From Cytobacillus purgationiresistens (GTDB taxonomy: Bacteria; Bacillota; Bacilli; Bacillales; Cytobacillaceae), in the NCBI RefSeq assembly GCF_030813235.1, contig NZ_JAUSUB010000006.1, positions 179,540-243,539 on the forward strand: a DNA stretch of 64,000 bases, in the 5' to 3' direction. Position 1 is the first letter of the stretch; every line of letters starts with the position of its first letter. Below are positions 28,700 through 36,400 of this stretch, piece after piece. Below the pieces are notes generated by a model. The model saw only the letters and a program-made list of their open reading frames with translations. It had not been told where the DNA came from and did not search any database. Made by a program: the position numbers and the translations under genes.

Positions 28700-29629
28700 T
28701 TATACTCTTCGATTCCGTCCATCAACATGCACCGGCTCGGTTAAATACTTAATACGTTCCAAGATTCGCCGCGCCTTCAGTTTTTCTTCCTCTCCACGCT
28801 GACTATAGGATAAATGATGTTCAAGCCCTTTAAAGTCAAAATTAGAGGTGAAAAAGGTCGGCAAGTTTTCCAGCATTCTGAATTGCAAAATTGGCCCCAG
28901 GATTTCGTCTCTTGTCCAACTGGACATTGTTTCTGCTCCAATATCATCAAACATGAGAACAGAAACCCTTTTAATGGCTTCCAGTTTCTCATTCAATGTA
29001 GCATCACCAATCGAGCTTTTTAATTCTCTAAAGAGCTCTGGCACATATACAATCATTGAGGAAACTTTTTTATTGGCTAACTCATTGGCAATAGCACCCA
29101 ATAAATAGGACTTCCCTACACCAAATTTCCCGTACAGGTATAAGCCCTTTTGATTCGGACTCTCCTTATAATTCATACAATAGTAGAGCGCTTTATTCAC
29201 CGCATCAATACGCTCTGCATCTTCGTATATTGAATCGAAGGTTGCGTTGAGAATATCCCTAGGGACATAGAGGCTTTGAATCAGCTTTTCATTTTTACGC
29301 TTCTCATCGTACATGACCTTACGAGGGCATTTATCATACTTAATATCAATCATTCCCCGATCAATGACTAATTCAGGGTGATATCCCTTCATAAAGTTAA
29401 TGCAGCCATCTAAGCTTGGACATTTATTGCACTCTATGCTTAGCTTAGAGAACTCGTAAAGTTTTATAAGGCTTCTCTCAACGATTTCTTCGGTCAGTTC
29501 TTCCTTATGCGCTTGCAAAAAGGCTTGGACTCCAGAATTCTGTAATGTTTCTGCCCGCTGCATTTCATACCTTTTCTTAAAGTCCTGGTTTCCTGCAAGG
29601 CGCTTTAATGTGTCATTTATTTTTTCCAT
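28700..29629 (-). CDS. dnaI: Primosomal protein DnaI (helicase loader)
   Basis: 309 aa. The N-terminal domain has the zinc ligands of DnaI: C67, C70, H84 and C101. The C-terminal AAA+ module has Walker A GKFGVGKS (167-174), Walker B VLMFDDIG and an arginine in the sensor-2 region near the C-terminus. DnaI loads the replicative helicase onto DNA with DnaB and DnaD at oriC and at restarts. It overlaps the 3' end of dnaB by 13 bp, so the two are translationally linked. Confidence 0.96.
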   Translation of the reverse strand: MEKINDTLKRLAGNQDFKKRYEMQRAETLQNSGVQAFLQAHKEELTEEIVERSLIKLYEFSKLSIECNKCPSLDGCINFMKGYHPELVIDRGMIDIKYDKCPRKVMYDEKRKNEKLIQSLYVPRDILNATFDSIYEDAERIDAVNKALYYCMNYKESPNQKGLYLYGKFGVGKSYLLGAIANELANKKVSSMIVYVPELFRELKSSIGDATLNEKLEAIKRVSVLMFDDIGAETMSSWTRDEILGPILQFRMLENLPTFFTSNFDFKGLEHHLSYSQRGEEEKLKARRILERIKYLTEPVHVDGRNRRV

Positions 29630-31044
29630 TCGTCATTCGCCTCCCCAGCACGCAATTTTTTAAGCATTTCCTGAAACTCCTGCTTCTTTAAATTCAGTTC
29701 AGAATCAGGTTGTTCTGCCGTTTTTGCTGATTTGCTTGATTCATCATTTTGACCATCTTCAAACCAGTCGGGCAGAAGCTCTGTCCTAACGGTCTTATTT
29801 TTCATCGTTGATTTCTTCGGTGCTTTCTTACCTTCAGCCCAATCCAAATATTGCTTATGCTCTTTTTTGGCTAAGGTCATCGCTTCAGTGGAAGTTTGCA
29901 CTTTCTTACGCGCCCAATGACTCGCAATTTTCTCCACATATCCCTTAGTTAGCTTCATATCTGTTCGCAGCAGAACATATTGAATCAAGACATTAACGAC
30001 TCCTGGAAAAAGCTTTTGCTGAAACATAACATCTTCAACAATTCTTATATCACCAACTGAAGGCTCGGCTCCGCCAGATATATCCTTCAACAGCTGACGA
30101 GGAGAAGTCGTATCTAGATAATGCAGCAATTGTTCTTCTTGCGTCTGCGGCTCATTTTTAGATGTATGATGTGTAAGCGGCTGGGTTCGATCAACCAAAG
30201 AGGGAAGCTGATCTTGATGCTGGAATTGATACCAATCCCGTGCCGATTTCCGAAGCTCATCCATTGGAATTTCGCTATCCTCGTTAACAGAACCAATCAC
30301 AATATTCTTCATTTGAATCGCATCGATTTCGTATAAAAAGGCTAGATTACTAATTGCCTCTCTAACCTTTTTAGTCAGTGCCTTTTTTGGTACTAGCGAC
30401 TCGCTCAACCCTGCTTCAAGCAATTCGAAATCAAAGCCTGATACTTCGACTTGAATCGTTTTTGCTGTTCCTCTGCCAATGTAAGTATCGTCTTCACTCG
30501 TCTGCAGCTCCTCATAGTAATCATTCGGGCTGTTATGACTGGATGTATAAACATCTTGGAAGGATCTTGTGATATCCGTATACCCTGTTTGAGAGGATAG
30601 AGATTGATCCGAGAAGAAGCGCTTTAATCTCACATATTGCTTTTTCCCGATTTTTTTAAATAAATATATATTTAGCATGCCATCAAGGAAATATTGTTCT
30701 GGCGTGAGCGGAGGGATGAGTTCATAAATAAAGCTCCGTCCCTCCTCTTCATTCTTTACATATACCTTTAGTAATCCGATACCCTCTAGTTTTTGCCTGG
30801 CTTCATATATCTCTTTTAGCCCGATCCCCATAAAATTCATCAGGCTGTGATGAGAATTTACTGTGGACCATAACCTATTCTCCTCGACTTCAGCCCATAA
30901 GGTCATGTACAAGCTCAAGCATGTCGGACCAATTAATGGCTGATATAATAGCGTTAGTATTTTCCGATCATATTCATGCAATAATCCATCCATAGCCACT
31001 GCATAGCGATCAACTGGTATAATTTCTTTCCAATGCTGGGCCAT
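29617..31044 (-). CDS. dnaB: Replication initiation and membrane attachment protein DnaB
   Basis: 475 aa from the ATG at 31044 (AAAGAGGT upstream; the frame runs 12 codons further but without a better site). B. subtilis DnaB has 472 aa. It has an N-terminal winged-helix DDBH1 domain (about 1-130) and a C-terminal DDBH2 domain with the region SPRQLLKDISGGAEPSVGD (about 305-400), then a charged tail. This is the Firmicute primosome protein that acts with DnaD and DnaI, not the E. coli helicase of the same name. Confidence 0.94.
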   Translation of the reverse strand: MAQHWKEIIPVDRYAVAMDGLLHEYDRKILTLLYQPLIGPTCLSLYMTLWAEVEENRLWSTVNSHHSLMNFMGIGLKEIYEARQKLEGIGLLKVYVKNEEEGRSFIYELIPPLTPEQYFLDGMLNIYLFKKIGKKQYVRLKRFFSDQSLSSQTGYTDITRSFQDVYTSSHNSPNDYYEELQTSEDDTYIGRGTAKTIQVEVSGFDFELLEAGLSESLVPKKALTKKVREAISNLAFLYEIDAIQMKNIVIGSVNEDSEIPMDELRKSARDWYQFQHQDQLPSLVDRTQPLTHHTSKNEPQTQEEQLLHYLDTTSPRQLLKDISGGAEPSVGDIRIVEDVMFQQKLFPGVVNVLIQYVLLRTDMKLTKGYVEKIASHWARKKVQTSTEAMTLAKKEHKQYLDWAEGKKAPKKSTMKNKTVRTELLPDWFEDGQNDESSKSAKTAEQPDSELNLKKQEFQEMLKKLRAGEANDEWKK

Positions 31045-31094
31045 ATCAATTACCTCTTTCATTGACTGCTCGCTTCCCAATTTGACTCATTAGC

Positions 31095-31123
31095 AAAAAA
31101 GAGCTAAAGAGGCGCTTTAGCTC
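31095..31123 (-). terminator. Terminator or attenuator between nrdR and dnaB
   Basis: Hairpin GAGCTAAAG-loop-CTTTAGCTC (31101-31123) followed by CTTTTTTGC on the minus strand. It should reduce read-through from nrdR into dnaB-dnaI. Confidence 0.8.
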
Positions 31124-31166
31124 ATGAACCCTGCTTAAGGGTAAACAGTCGTCTATTTAAAAACGA

Positions 31167-31628
31167 TTAAGATTGTTCCCTCTTAATCAATTCCTTTAAC
31201 TCTTCGATAAATACATTAATATCTTTAAATTGTCTATACACTGAGGCAAAACGAACATAGGCAACATCATCCACCTTTACAAGCCTGTCCATCACCATCT
31301 CGCCAACCTCATCACTTTTTATTTCTGAAACGCCGTTGCTACGAAGCTCCTTTTCAACCTCTGAAGTAATCTCTTCTAACTCCTTCAAAGCAACCGGCCG
31401 CTTTTCACAGGCCTTTATAAGCCCGCGCAATATTTTCTCGCGGCTAAACTCTTCTCTTGTTCCTTCTTTTTTGACAACAATCAACGGTATTTCTTCCACT
31501 TTTTCAAATGTTGTAAATCTATAGGCACATTTCTCACACTCTCTGCGTCTGCGAATCGATTTACCTTCATCTACAGGGCGAGAATCAAGAACACGTGTAT
31601 TACTATGTTGGCATGAAGGACATTTCAT
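31167..31628 (-). CDS. nrdR: Transcriptional repressor NrdR
   Basis: 153 aa from the ATG at 31628, after GGAGCTGATTGT; usual length 150-155. A zinc ribbon with C3, C6, C31 and C34 is followed by an ATP-cone (about 49-139, [26 protein letters not shown]). NrdR senses ATP/dATP and represses ribonucleotide reductase genes. None of its targets is in the window. In Bacillus it normally precedes dnaB-dnaI, as here. Confidence 0.96.
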   Translation of the reverse strand: MKCPSCQHSNTRVLDSRPVDEGKSIRRRRECEKCAYRFTTFEKVEEIPLIVVKKEGTREEFSREKILRGLIKACEKRPVALKELEEITSEVEKELRSNGVSEIKSDEVGEMVMDRLVKVDDVAYVRFASVYRQFKDINVFIEELKELIKREQS

Positions 31629-31826
31629 ACAATCAGCTCCGAATCTAACGATCATTTATTCATCATACCACTATCATATTAAAAAGGAGTTGTCAGTACA
31701 AGTAGTTGTATACGTTTCCATGCATGGCGGCATAATAAAATCTGTTTTTCTTATCTTAACATAAAAAAGCTTCCTTTATGAATGAGCAAGAAGCATTGAC
31801 TGTAAAAACAACAATAGGGTGAGGCA

Positions 31827-31970
31827 ATGGAGAATGAATTTAGCATTAATATGTTAAAAACTATTTGGCAGTCTTCTGATGAGAAAGTAAAACATCGAGG
31901 TCTTTCACTGGAGCTGGACAAATTAAAAAAGAGCGCAAATTCATTGCACTCTTTGAATAGACAATTTTAG
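31827..31970 (+). CDS. Possible 47-residue hypothetical protein
   Basis: A frame MENEFSINMLKTIWQSSDEK ending LNRQF, opposite in direction to its neighbours and lying in the 346-bp gap between nrdR and speD. AGGGTGAGG precedes the ATG and the predicted peptide is charged and helical, so it looks protein-like. Against this, its 3' end covers the speD terminator hairpin. I do not recognise a family. Confidence 0.35.
   Translation: MENEFSINMLKTIWQSSDEKVKHRGLSLELDKLKKSANSLHSLNRQF
31925..31954 (-). terminator. Terminator of speD
   Basis: Arms AAAGAGTGCAA and TTGCGCTCTTT followed by a TTTAATT tract on the minus strand, about 20 bp after the speD stop. Confidence 0.78.
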
Positions 31971-31974
31971 GTTG

Positions 31975-32358
31975 TTATAGGGCATTTACTTGTTTAGCAT
32001 TTTTAACTTGAACTGGACCCATACCGCGTGGAATTTCTATGTTTTCACGCGTTTCCGCTCCCAAGGCTTCTGCAATATAATCGGCTGCAATATTTGGATT
32101 AAGATCTCCGCATGTATATACATCGATGCTCGCATAGCCATGCTCTGGAAAGCTGTGAATGGTTAAATGAGATTCAGAAATAATAACGACCCCGCTCACA
32201 CCTTGTGGTGCAAATTTATGAAAGGCAACCTCTCGGACTTCAGCACCAGACTTTAAAGCTGCTCCGACAAAAGTTTGCTCAATAAATTCCATATCATTTA
32301 ACTTTTCAAAATCGCATCCCCATAATTCTGAGATGACATGACGACCCATTGTTTCCAT
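31975..32358 (-). CDS. speD: S-adenosylmethionine decarboxylase proenzyme
   Basis: 127 aa from the ATG at 32358 (GGGGGAAA upstream), the short class 1B type. Autocleavage between E62 and S63 in [10 protein letters not shown] would convert S63 to the pyruvoyl cofactor; H68 and C83 (VYTCGD) are the conserved processing and catalytic residues. The product, decarboxylated SAM, supplies aminopropyl groups for spermidine. In B. subtilis speD lies next to gapB. Here it has its own promoter and terminator. Confidence 0.97.
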   Translation of the reverse strand: METMGRHVISELWGCDFEKLNDMEFIEQTFVGAALKSGAEVREVAFHKFAPQGVSGVVIISESHLTIHSFPEHGYASIDVYTCGDLNPNIAADYIAEALGAETRENIEIPRGMGPVQVKNAKQVNAL

Positions 32359-32360
32359 AT

Positions 32361-32411
32361 TCAAATTTCCCCCTTTACCTTAATGACATGAAGTTCTACT
32401 GGATAAAGCAT
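32361..32411 (-). promoter_or_regulatory. Possible 16-codon upstream ORF in the speD leader
   Basis: An ATG at 32411 opens [16 protein letters not shown], whose TGA ends 2 nt before the speD ATG and spans the speD ribosome site. Its own ribosome site (GTGGTAG) is weak. It could be a leader peptide for translational coupling or polyamine sensing, or chance. Confidence 0.25.
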
Positions 32412-32503
32412 ATAACTACCACGGGGGAAAGTTAGTCCAAAGAGGTCCTAACCCTTTAAGTAGCCATTTAGCGCTTTACTCGTTTGAGAAGTTCACGAGG
32501 ATT

Positions 32504-32532
32504 AGTATACTTTGTTTGCTATCGTTTTGCAA
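32504..32532 (-). promoter_or_regulatory. Sigma-A promoter of speD
   Basis: Minus strand: TTGCAA (32527-32532), 17-nt spacer, TATACT (32504-32509), leaving a leader of about 140 nt. The remaining sequence up to gapB (32533-32740) is AT-rich with nothing else visible. Confidence 0.6.
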
Positions 32533-32740
32533 TAAAAGCTTGCAAATTTTTAAGTGAAATTCAAATAAAATAAGCGAAAGGCTTAAAAGGCGGGAAATAC
32601 TTTTATAATAAAGAACGCTTGTATCGCTTGAGGGGAATAACAAAGCTCATGCTAGCCTTATAATCAAAAGAACCTAAATTGCCTCTTCTTCTCCGAATAG
32701 TAAATAATCCATTTGTCTGACAATTGGAAGCGCTAAAAAA

Positions 32741-32780
32741 AAGCTATCCAAAGAGAGCGAATCTCCGTTGGATAGCTTTT
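32741..32780 (-). terminator. Terminator of gapB
   Basis: Arms AAGCTATCCA and TGGATAGCTT around an imperfect inner stem, followed on the minus strand by TTTTTTAGCG, 6 bp after the gapB stop. Confidence 0.85.
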
Positions 32781-32785
32781 ATTCA

Positions 32786-33814
32786 TTAACCTACTTTTAC
32801 TGCTGATTTACTTAATTCTTCAGCAACATATTTAACTAAGTCAACTACACGGCAAGAGTATCCCCACTCGTTATCATACCAAGCAAGAACCTTTACTTTA
32901 TTCTCGCCAATTACCATTGTTGATAGCCCATCAATTATAGCTGAGTGCGGGTTTGTAGTAAAGTCGATTGATACAAGCGGCTCCTCTGTGAAATCTAGGA
33001 TACCATTTAAAGCACCGTGAGAAGCTTCTGCAAACGCATCGTTAATTTCATCAATTGTTACTTCGCGTTTTAAATCAACAACTAAATCAACTAAAGATAC
33101 ATCTGGAGTAGGCACGCGAAGGGACATGCCATGTAATTTTCCTTTCAATTGCGGAAGCACTAAAGAAAGTGCTTTTGCAGCGCCTGTTGAAGTAGGAATA
33201 ATGGATTGTGCACAAGCTCTTGCTCTGCGCAGATCTTTATGCGGGTTATCCAGGTTCTTCTGGTCATTTGTATAAGCATGAACAGTCGTCATTAAACCGT
33301 TTTCAATTCCAAACTTCTCATCTAACACTTTAGCCACTGGTGCTAAACAGTTTGTAGTACACGAAGCATTAGAGATAACATCATGTTCTTCTATATTTAA
33401 AGCGTCATCATTTACGCCCATAACAATCGTAACATCTTCATTTGTACCTGGAGCTGAAAGAACAACCTTTTTAGCACCTGCATTAATGTGAAGAATAGCT
33501 TTATCTTTAGAATTAAACTTACCAGTTGCTTCAATAACAATATCAATGTTTAATTCTTTCCAAGGAAGCTCCTCAGGATTACGATTGCTTAAAAGCTGAA
33601 CCCTTTTACCGTTCACAATTAGCGCTTCGGTTTCTGTAACAACTTCTCCTTGGAATGCCCCATGAGTGGAATCATATTTGATCAAGTGTGCAAGTGTTTC
33701 AGGTGGGTAGCTTGCATTAATTGCAACGACTTCAAGATTATCATCAAGAATGGCTTTTCTAAAAACCATTCGTCCTATTCTTCCAAAACCATTTATCGCG
33801 ATTTTCGCTTTCAT
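32786..33814 (-). CDS. gapB: Glyceraldehyde-3-phosphate dehydrogenase, gluconeogenic GapB type
   Basis: 342 aa. Rossmann NAD(P) site INGFGRIGRMVFR at the N-terminus and catalytic C152 in SNASCTTNCLAP. After the second beta strand it reads INASYPPETLAHL where glycolytic GapA has an acidic NAD-selecting residue, which fits the NADPH-preferring GapB used in gluconeogenesis. Its promoter region has two CcpN boxes, again as for gapB. It is monocistronic with its own terminator. Confidence 0.95.
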   Translation of the reverse strand: MKAKIAINGFGRIGRMVFRKAILDDNLEVVAINASYPPETLAHLIKYDSTHGAFQGEVVTETEALIVNGKRVQLLSNRNPEELPWKELNIDIVIEATGKFNSKDKAILHINAGAKKVVLSAPGTNEDVTIVMGVNDDALNIEEHDVISNASCTTNCLAPVAKVLDEKFGIENGLMTTVHAYTNDQKNLDNPHKDLRRARACAQSIIPTSTGAAKALSLVLPQLKGKLHGMSLRVPTPDVSLVDLVVDLKREVTIDEINDAFAEASHGALNGILDFTEEPLVSIDFTTNPHSAIIDGLSTMVIGENKVKVLAWYDNEWGYSCRVVDLVKYVAEELSKSAVKVG

Positions 33815-33839
33815 ATTATATTACGGCCCCTTCCGTATT

Positions 33840-33884
33840 TATGTTATACTTTTTATTGCTTTTAGATGGTATTAGTATAACATA
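33840..33884 (-). promoter_or_regulatory. gapB control region with two CcpN boxes
   Basis: Two copies of TATGTTATACT, matching the CcpN consensus TRTGHYATAYW, lie in opposite orientation: plus strand 33840-33850 and minus strand 33874-33884. The minus-strand copy contains TATACT, which can be the gapB -10. CcpN represses gapB and pckA on glucose in B. subtilis. The ccpN gene itself is not in the window. Confidence 0.75.
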
Positions 33885-34072
33885 TTACCCCCGAAATGTG
33901 ATGAGTTATTTGCGGAAATTTAAAAGTTCAATTATTCAGAAATGTCTATCTTGCCAACGTCTCGGAAGGAACAATGCCAGTATTAATTGGTGAGGAGTGA
34001 GCCTGACTCCATTTACATATTATTCACTTTCCAATTTACTTTTATGAATCATTGAAATGCCTTTCCTACAAA

Positions 34073-34099
34073 GAAAAAAGAGCCCTAAGAAAGGCTCTT
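34073..34099 (-). terminator. Terminator of coaE
   Basis: Hairpin AAGAGCC-TTTCTTA-GGGCTCTT followed by a T run on the minus strand, overlapping the coaE stop. Confidence 0.8.
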
Positions 34100-34697
34100 A
34101 TACAATCTTCCAGCTTTGTAATAGGTTTTGCAGTTGAATTCTTGTTTTTTCAATTGTTCCATTATTATCTATTATATGATCTGCTAGCTGGCGTTTATCA
34201 TCTAATGGCATTTGAGACTTAATTCTCGCTGTTGCTTCTTCTTCGGAAAATTGATTTCGCTTCATAAGACGAGCCAATTGTATATTTTCATCTACATAAA
34301 CCAATACTGTTCGATCTGTCATATGTGTAAGCTTGCTTTCAAACAGAAGCGGAATATCTAATATAACGAGTTGCTCATCTCTTTCAATGGCTGCAGCTTT
34401 CTGGTCGTTCATTCTTTTTCTGACAGCAGGATGAACAATGCTATTCAGCTTTGAACGTTCCTCCTTATTATTGAAAATAATGGCTCCTAGTTTCTGACGG
34501 TCAATGCTTTCATCCTCTTGAAGTAGCCCTTCACCAAAATAATCAACGATTTCTTTATAAGCCGGTTCACCCTTTTCAACTGCTAGCCTCGATTCAACAT
34601 CTGCATCTATTACTGAATATCCTAAATCTTTTAACATGGCGGACACTGTGCTTTTCCCACTAGCGATTCCTCCTGTCAAACCAACAACCATTGTCAT
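34098..34697 (-). CDS. coaE: Dephospho-CoA kinase
   Basis: 199 aa from the ATG at 34697 (GAAGGA upstream; longer in-frame starts overlap ytaF). Walker A GLTGGIASGKST at the N-terminus, then DADVESR and the lid region around ARLMKRNQFSEEEATARI. It catalyses the last step of coenzyme A synthesis, phosphorylating the ribose of dephospho-CoA. It lies in a run ytaF-coaE downstream of polA and mutM, as in B. subtilis. Confidence 0.96.
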   Translation of the reverse strand: MTMVVGLTGGIASGKSTVSAMLKDLGYSVIDADVESRLAVEKGEPAYKEIVDYFGEGLLQEDESIDRQKLGAIIFNNKEERSKLNSIVHPAVRKRMNDQKAAAIERDEQLVILDIPLLFESKLTHMTDRTVLVYVDENIQLARLMKRNQFSEEEATARIKSQMPLDDKRQLADHIIDNNGTIEKTRIQLQNLLQSWKIV

Positions 34698-34717
34698 GGT
34701 AACCATTCCTTCAACTA

Positions 34718-35353
34718 TTAGATTTTCCATATTCCGATAATAATTAGTATAAGTCCTGGGATAAAGGAGCATTTTTGCATCCAGCCTGCATTTGAAAACA
34801 GATCGCCGATTCTCATGCCTGCAAAAACAAATAATGAGCTCATCACGGCGACAGTAAAAGCTAAATAAACTGGTGAGTAACCAAGCATTGCAGCTCCTAT
34901 ACCTGCACCAAAAGCATCTAATGACAATGCCAAGCCAAGGAGAAAAGCTTCAACACCAGTGATTGCTCCAGACTTGTCAATATCAGCGGCCATCGGCTTT
35001 TTTAAAATATTGATTACTAAACCTAAAGACTTAATTTCAAAGTTCATAATTGTTTTTTCGTGCGGCAGTACATCTTTGGCTTTTTCAGGTTTGAAAAATT
35101 GATATAACACCCATCCGCCTAGGCATATTAAAATAATGCCACCAATACTATCAGCAAATTCAGGTGAAATAAAGCGCGCTATGATATGACCTATTCCCAT
35201 TGATATCAACAATGTAGCAGCAGAACAACAGGCAATGATAAGGATAGATTTTATCGGAATTTTCATTTTCCTTAATCCATACGTCAGCCCGACGCTAAAG
35301 CTATCAAGGCTGACAGCTATAGCCAGTATAAGAAGTGTGATCATCTGCGTCAT
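34718..35353 (-). CDS. ytaF: Sporulation membrane protein YtaF (MntP-like)
   Basis: 211 aa from the ATG at 35353, after AAGGAGCTC. Six hydrophobic segments occur in two similar halves, each with an AVSLDSF/ALSLDAFGAG motif (residues about 11-20 and 145-155), the pattern of the MntP/YtaF family in which these aspartates line a metal pathway. B. subtilis YtaF is annotated as a sporulation protein. Whether it transports manganese is not shown. It lies 20 bp upstream of coaE in one unit. Confidence 0.88.
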   Translation of the reverse strand: MTQMITLLILAIAVSLDSFSVGLTYGLRKMKIPIKSILIIACCSAATLLISMGIGHIIARFISPEFADSIGGIILICLGGWVLYQFFKPEKAKDVLPHEKTIMNFEIKSLGLVINILKKPMAADIDKSGAITGVEAFLLGLALSLDAFGAGIGAAMLGYSPVYLAFTVAVMSSLFVFAGMRIGDLFSNAGWMQKCSFIPGLILIIIGIWKI

Positions 35354-35503
35354 TTGAAAGAGCTCCTTCCTGCGGGTCGCTAGGATAGTATATGGAAGGA
35401 GCCCATCCAATGTTATAGGATAAAATGAAATGATTTTTGCATTATTACAACTGTCTTCACACGTTGACTAAAAGGAGCCTTAACACAGTACCAGCTGGCT
35501 CTA

Positions 35504-36331
35504 TCAAGCTTTTTGACAGCTAGGACAAAACACTGTCCCCCGACCTCCTGTAATGGTCCTTTCAAGCGGGGTTCCGCAAATTTTGCAATTTTCTCCTCTT
35601 CTGCCATACACAAAAAGCTCAAGCTGAAACAAACCAATTTGCCCTTGTGAGTTAACGTAAGAGCGAATCGTGCTGCCACCCTTTTCAACAGCCTCTGAAA
35701 GAGTGGCTTTGATTTCCTCATGCAGCTTGGTACACTCTTGATGAGACAGACTATTAGCCAGTCTTTCAGGATGAATCCTTGATCTAAATAAGGCTTCATC
35801 CACATAAATATTCCCCAACCCAACCATTATCTTTTGGTCCAGTAACGCCGATTTAATATGGCGGGAGGTTTTCGCCAGTCTTGCTTTGAGTTCCTCTGCT
35901 GTAAACGCATCCGATAGCGGTTCTGGTCCCAAGTGCATCAGCGGGAGTTGAGCGAATTCCTGCCCTTTTAGAAATAGATGCATGGTGCCAAACTTTCTTA
36001 CATCCTTATAACGAAGTTCCATTTCATCTTCAAAATGAAAAACCACATGTGTATGTTTATCAACTGGTTCATTTTTCTGAAAAAGCCCGTACCTGCCCTC
36101 CATCCTCAAATGAGAGACAATTGCATAATCAGTTGTATAAATGATGAGGAATTTCCCCCTACGGCCAACATCCATAACGCGCTGGCCATGTAAGGCATCT
36201 ATAAACTGAGAGACATCATCGGGATGTTTAATCATTTTTGGCCAACTGACCGTTACTTGTCCGATGATTCTTCCAACGACTAAATCCTTTAATGTCTTTC
36301 TGACTGTTTCTACCTCTGGTAATTCAGGCAT
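35504..36331 (-). CDS. mutM: Formamidopyrimidine-DNA glycosylase
   Basis: 275 aa from the ATG at 36331 with GGAGATATGACG upstream, giving the required N-terminus (M)PELPEVETVRK, where P2 is the Schiff-base nucleophile and E3 the acid. A lysine in the VDKHTHVVFHF loop, the helix-two-turn-helix, and a C-terminal zinc finger (C-x2-C...C-x2-C, ENCKICGTPLE and VFCPSCQ) are present. It removes 8-oxoguanine and FaPy lesions. It lies 70 bp downstream of polA, an old repair gene pair. Confidence 0.96.
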   Translation of the reverse strand: MPELPEVETVRKTLKDLVVGRIIGQVTVSWPKMIKHPDDVSQFIDALHGQRVMDVGRRGKFLIIYTTDYAIVSHLRMEGRYGLFQKNEPVDKHTHVVFHFEDEMELRYKDVRKFGTMHLFLKGQEFAQLPLMHLGPEPLSDAFTAEELKARLAKTSRHIKSALLDQKIMVGLGNIYVDEALFRSRIHPERLANSLSHQECTKLHEEIKATLSEAVEKGGSTIRSYVNSQGQIGLFQLELFVYGRRGENCKICGTPLERTITGGRGTVFCPSCQKA

Positions 36332-36400
36332 CGTCATATCTCCTTTTCCTTTAGGATAACGCATGCAAGGGACGAAATTTTCTATTTTGTCGGCATAAGT

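Noticed and set aside
35413..35823. 136-codon frame overlapping mutM
   Set aside because: It lies in another frame of mutM on the same strand; mutM has clear family motifs and this frame does not.
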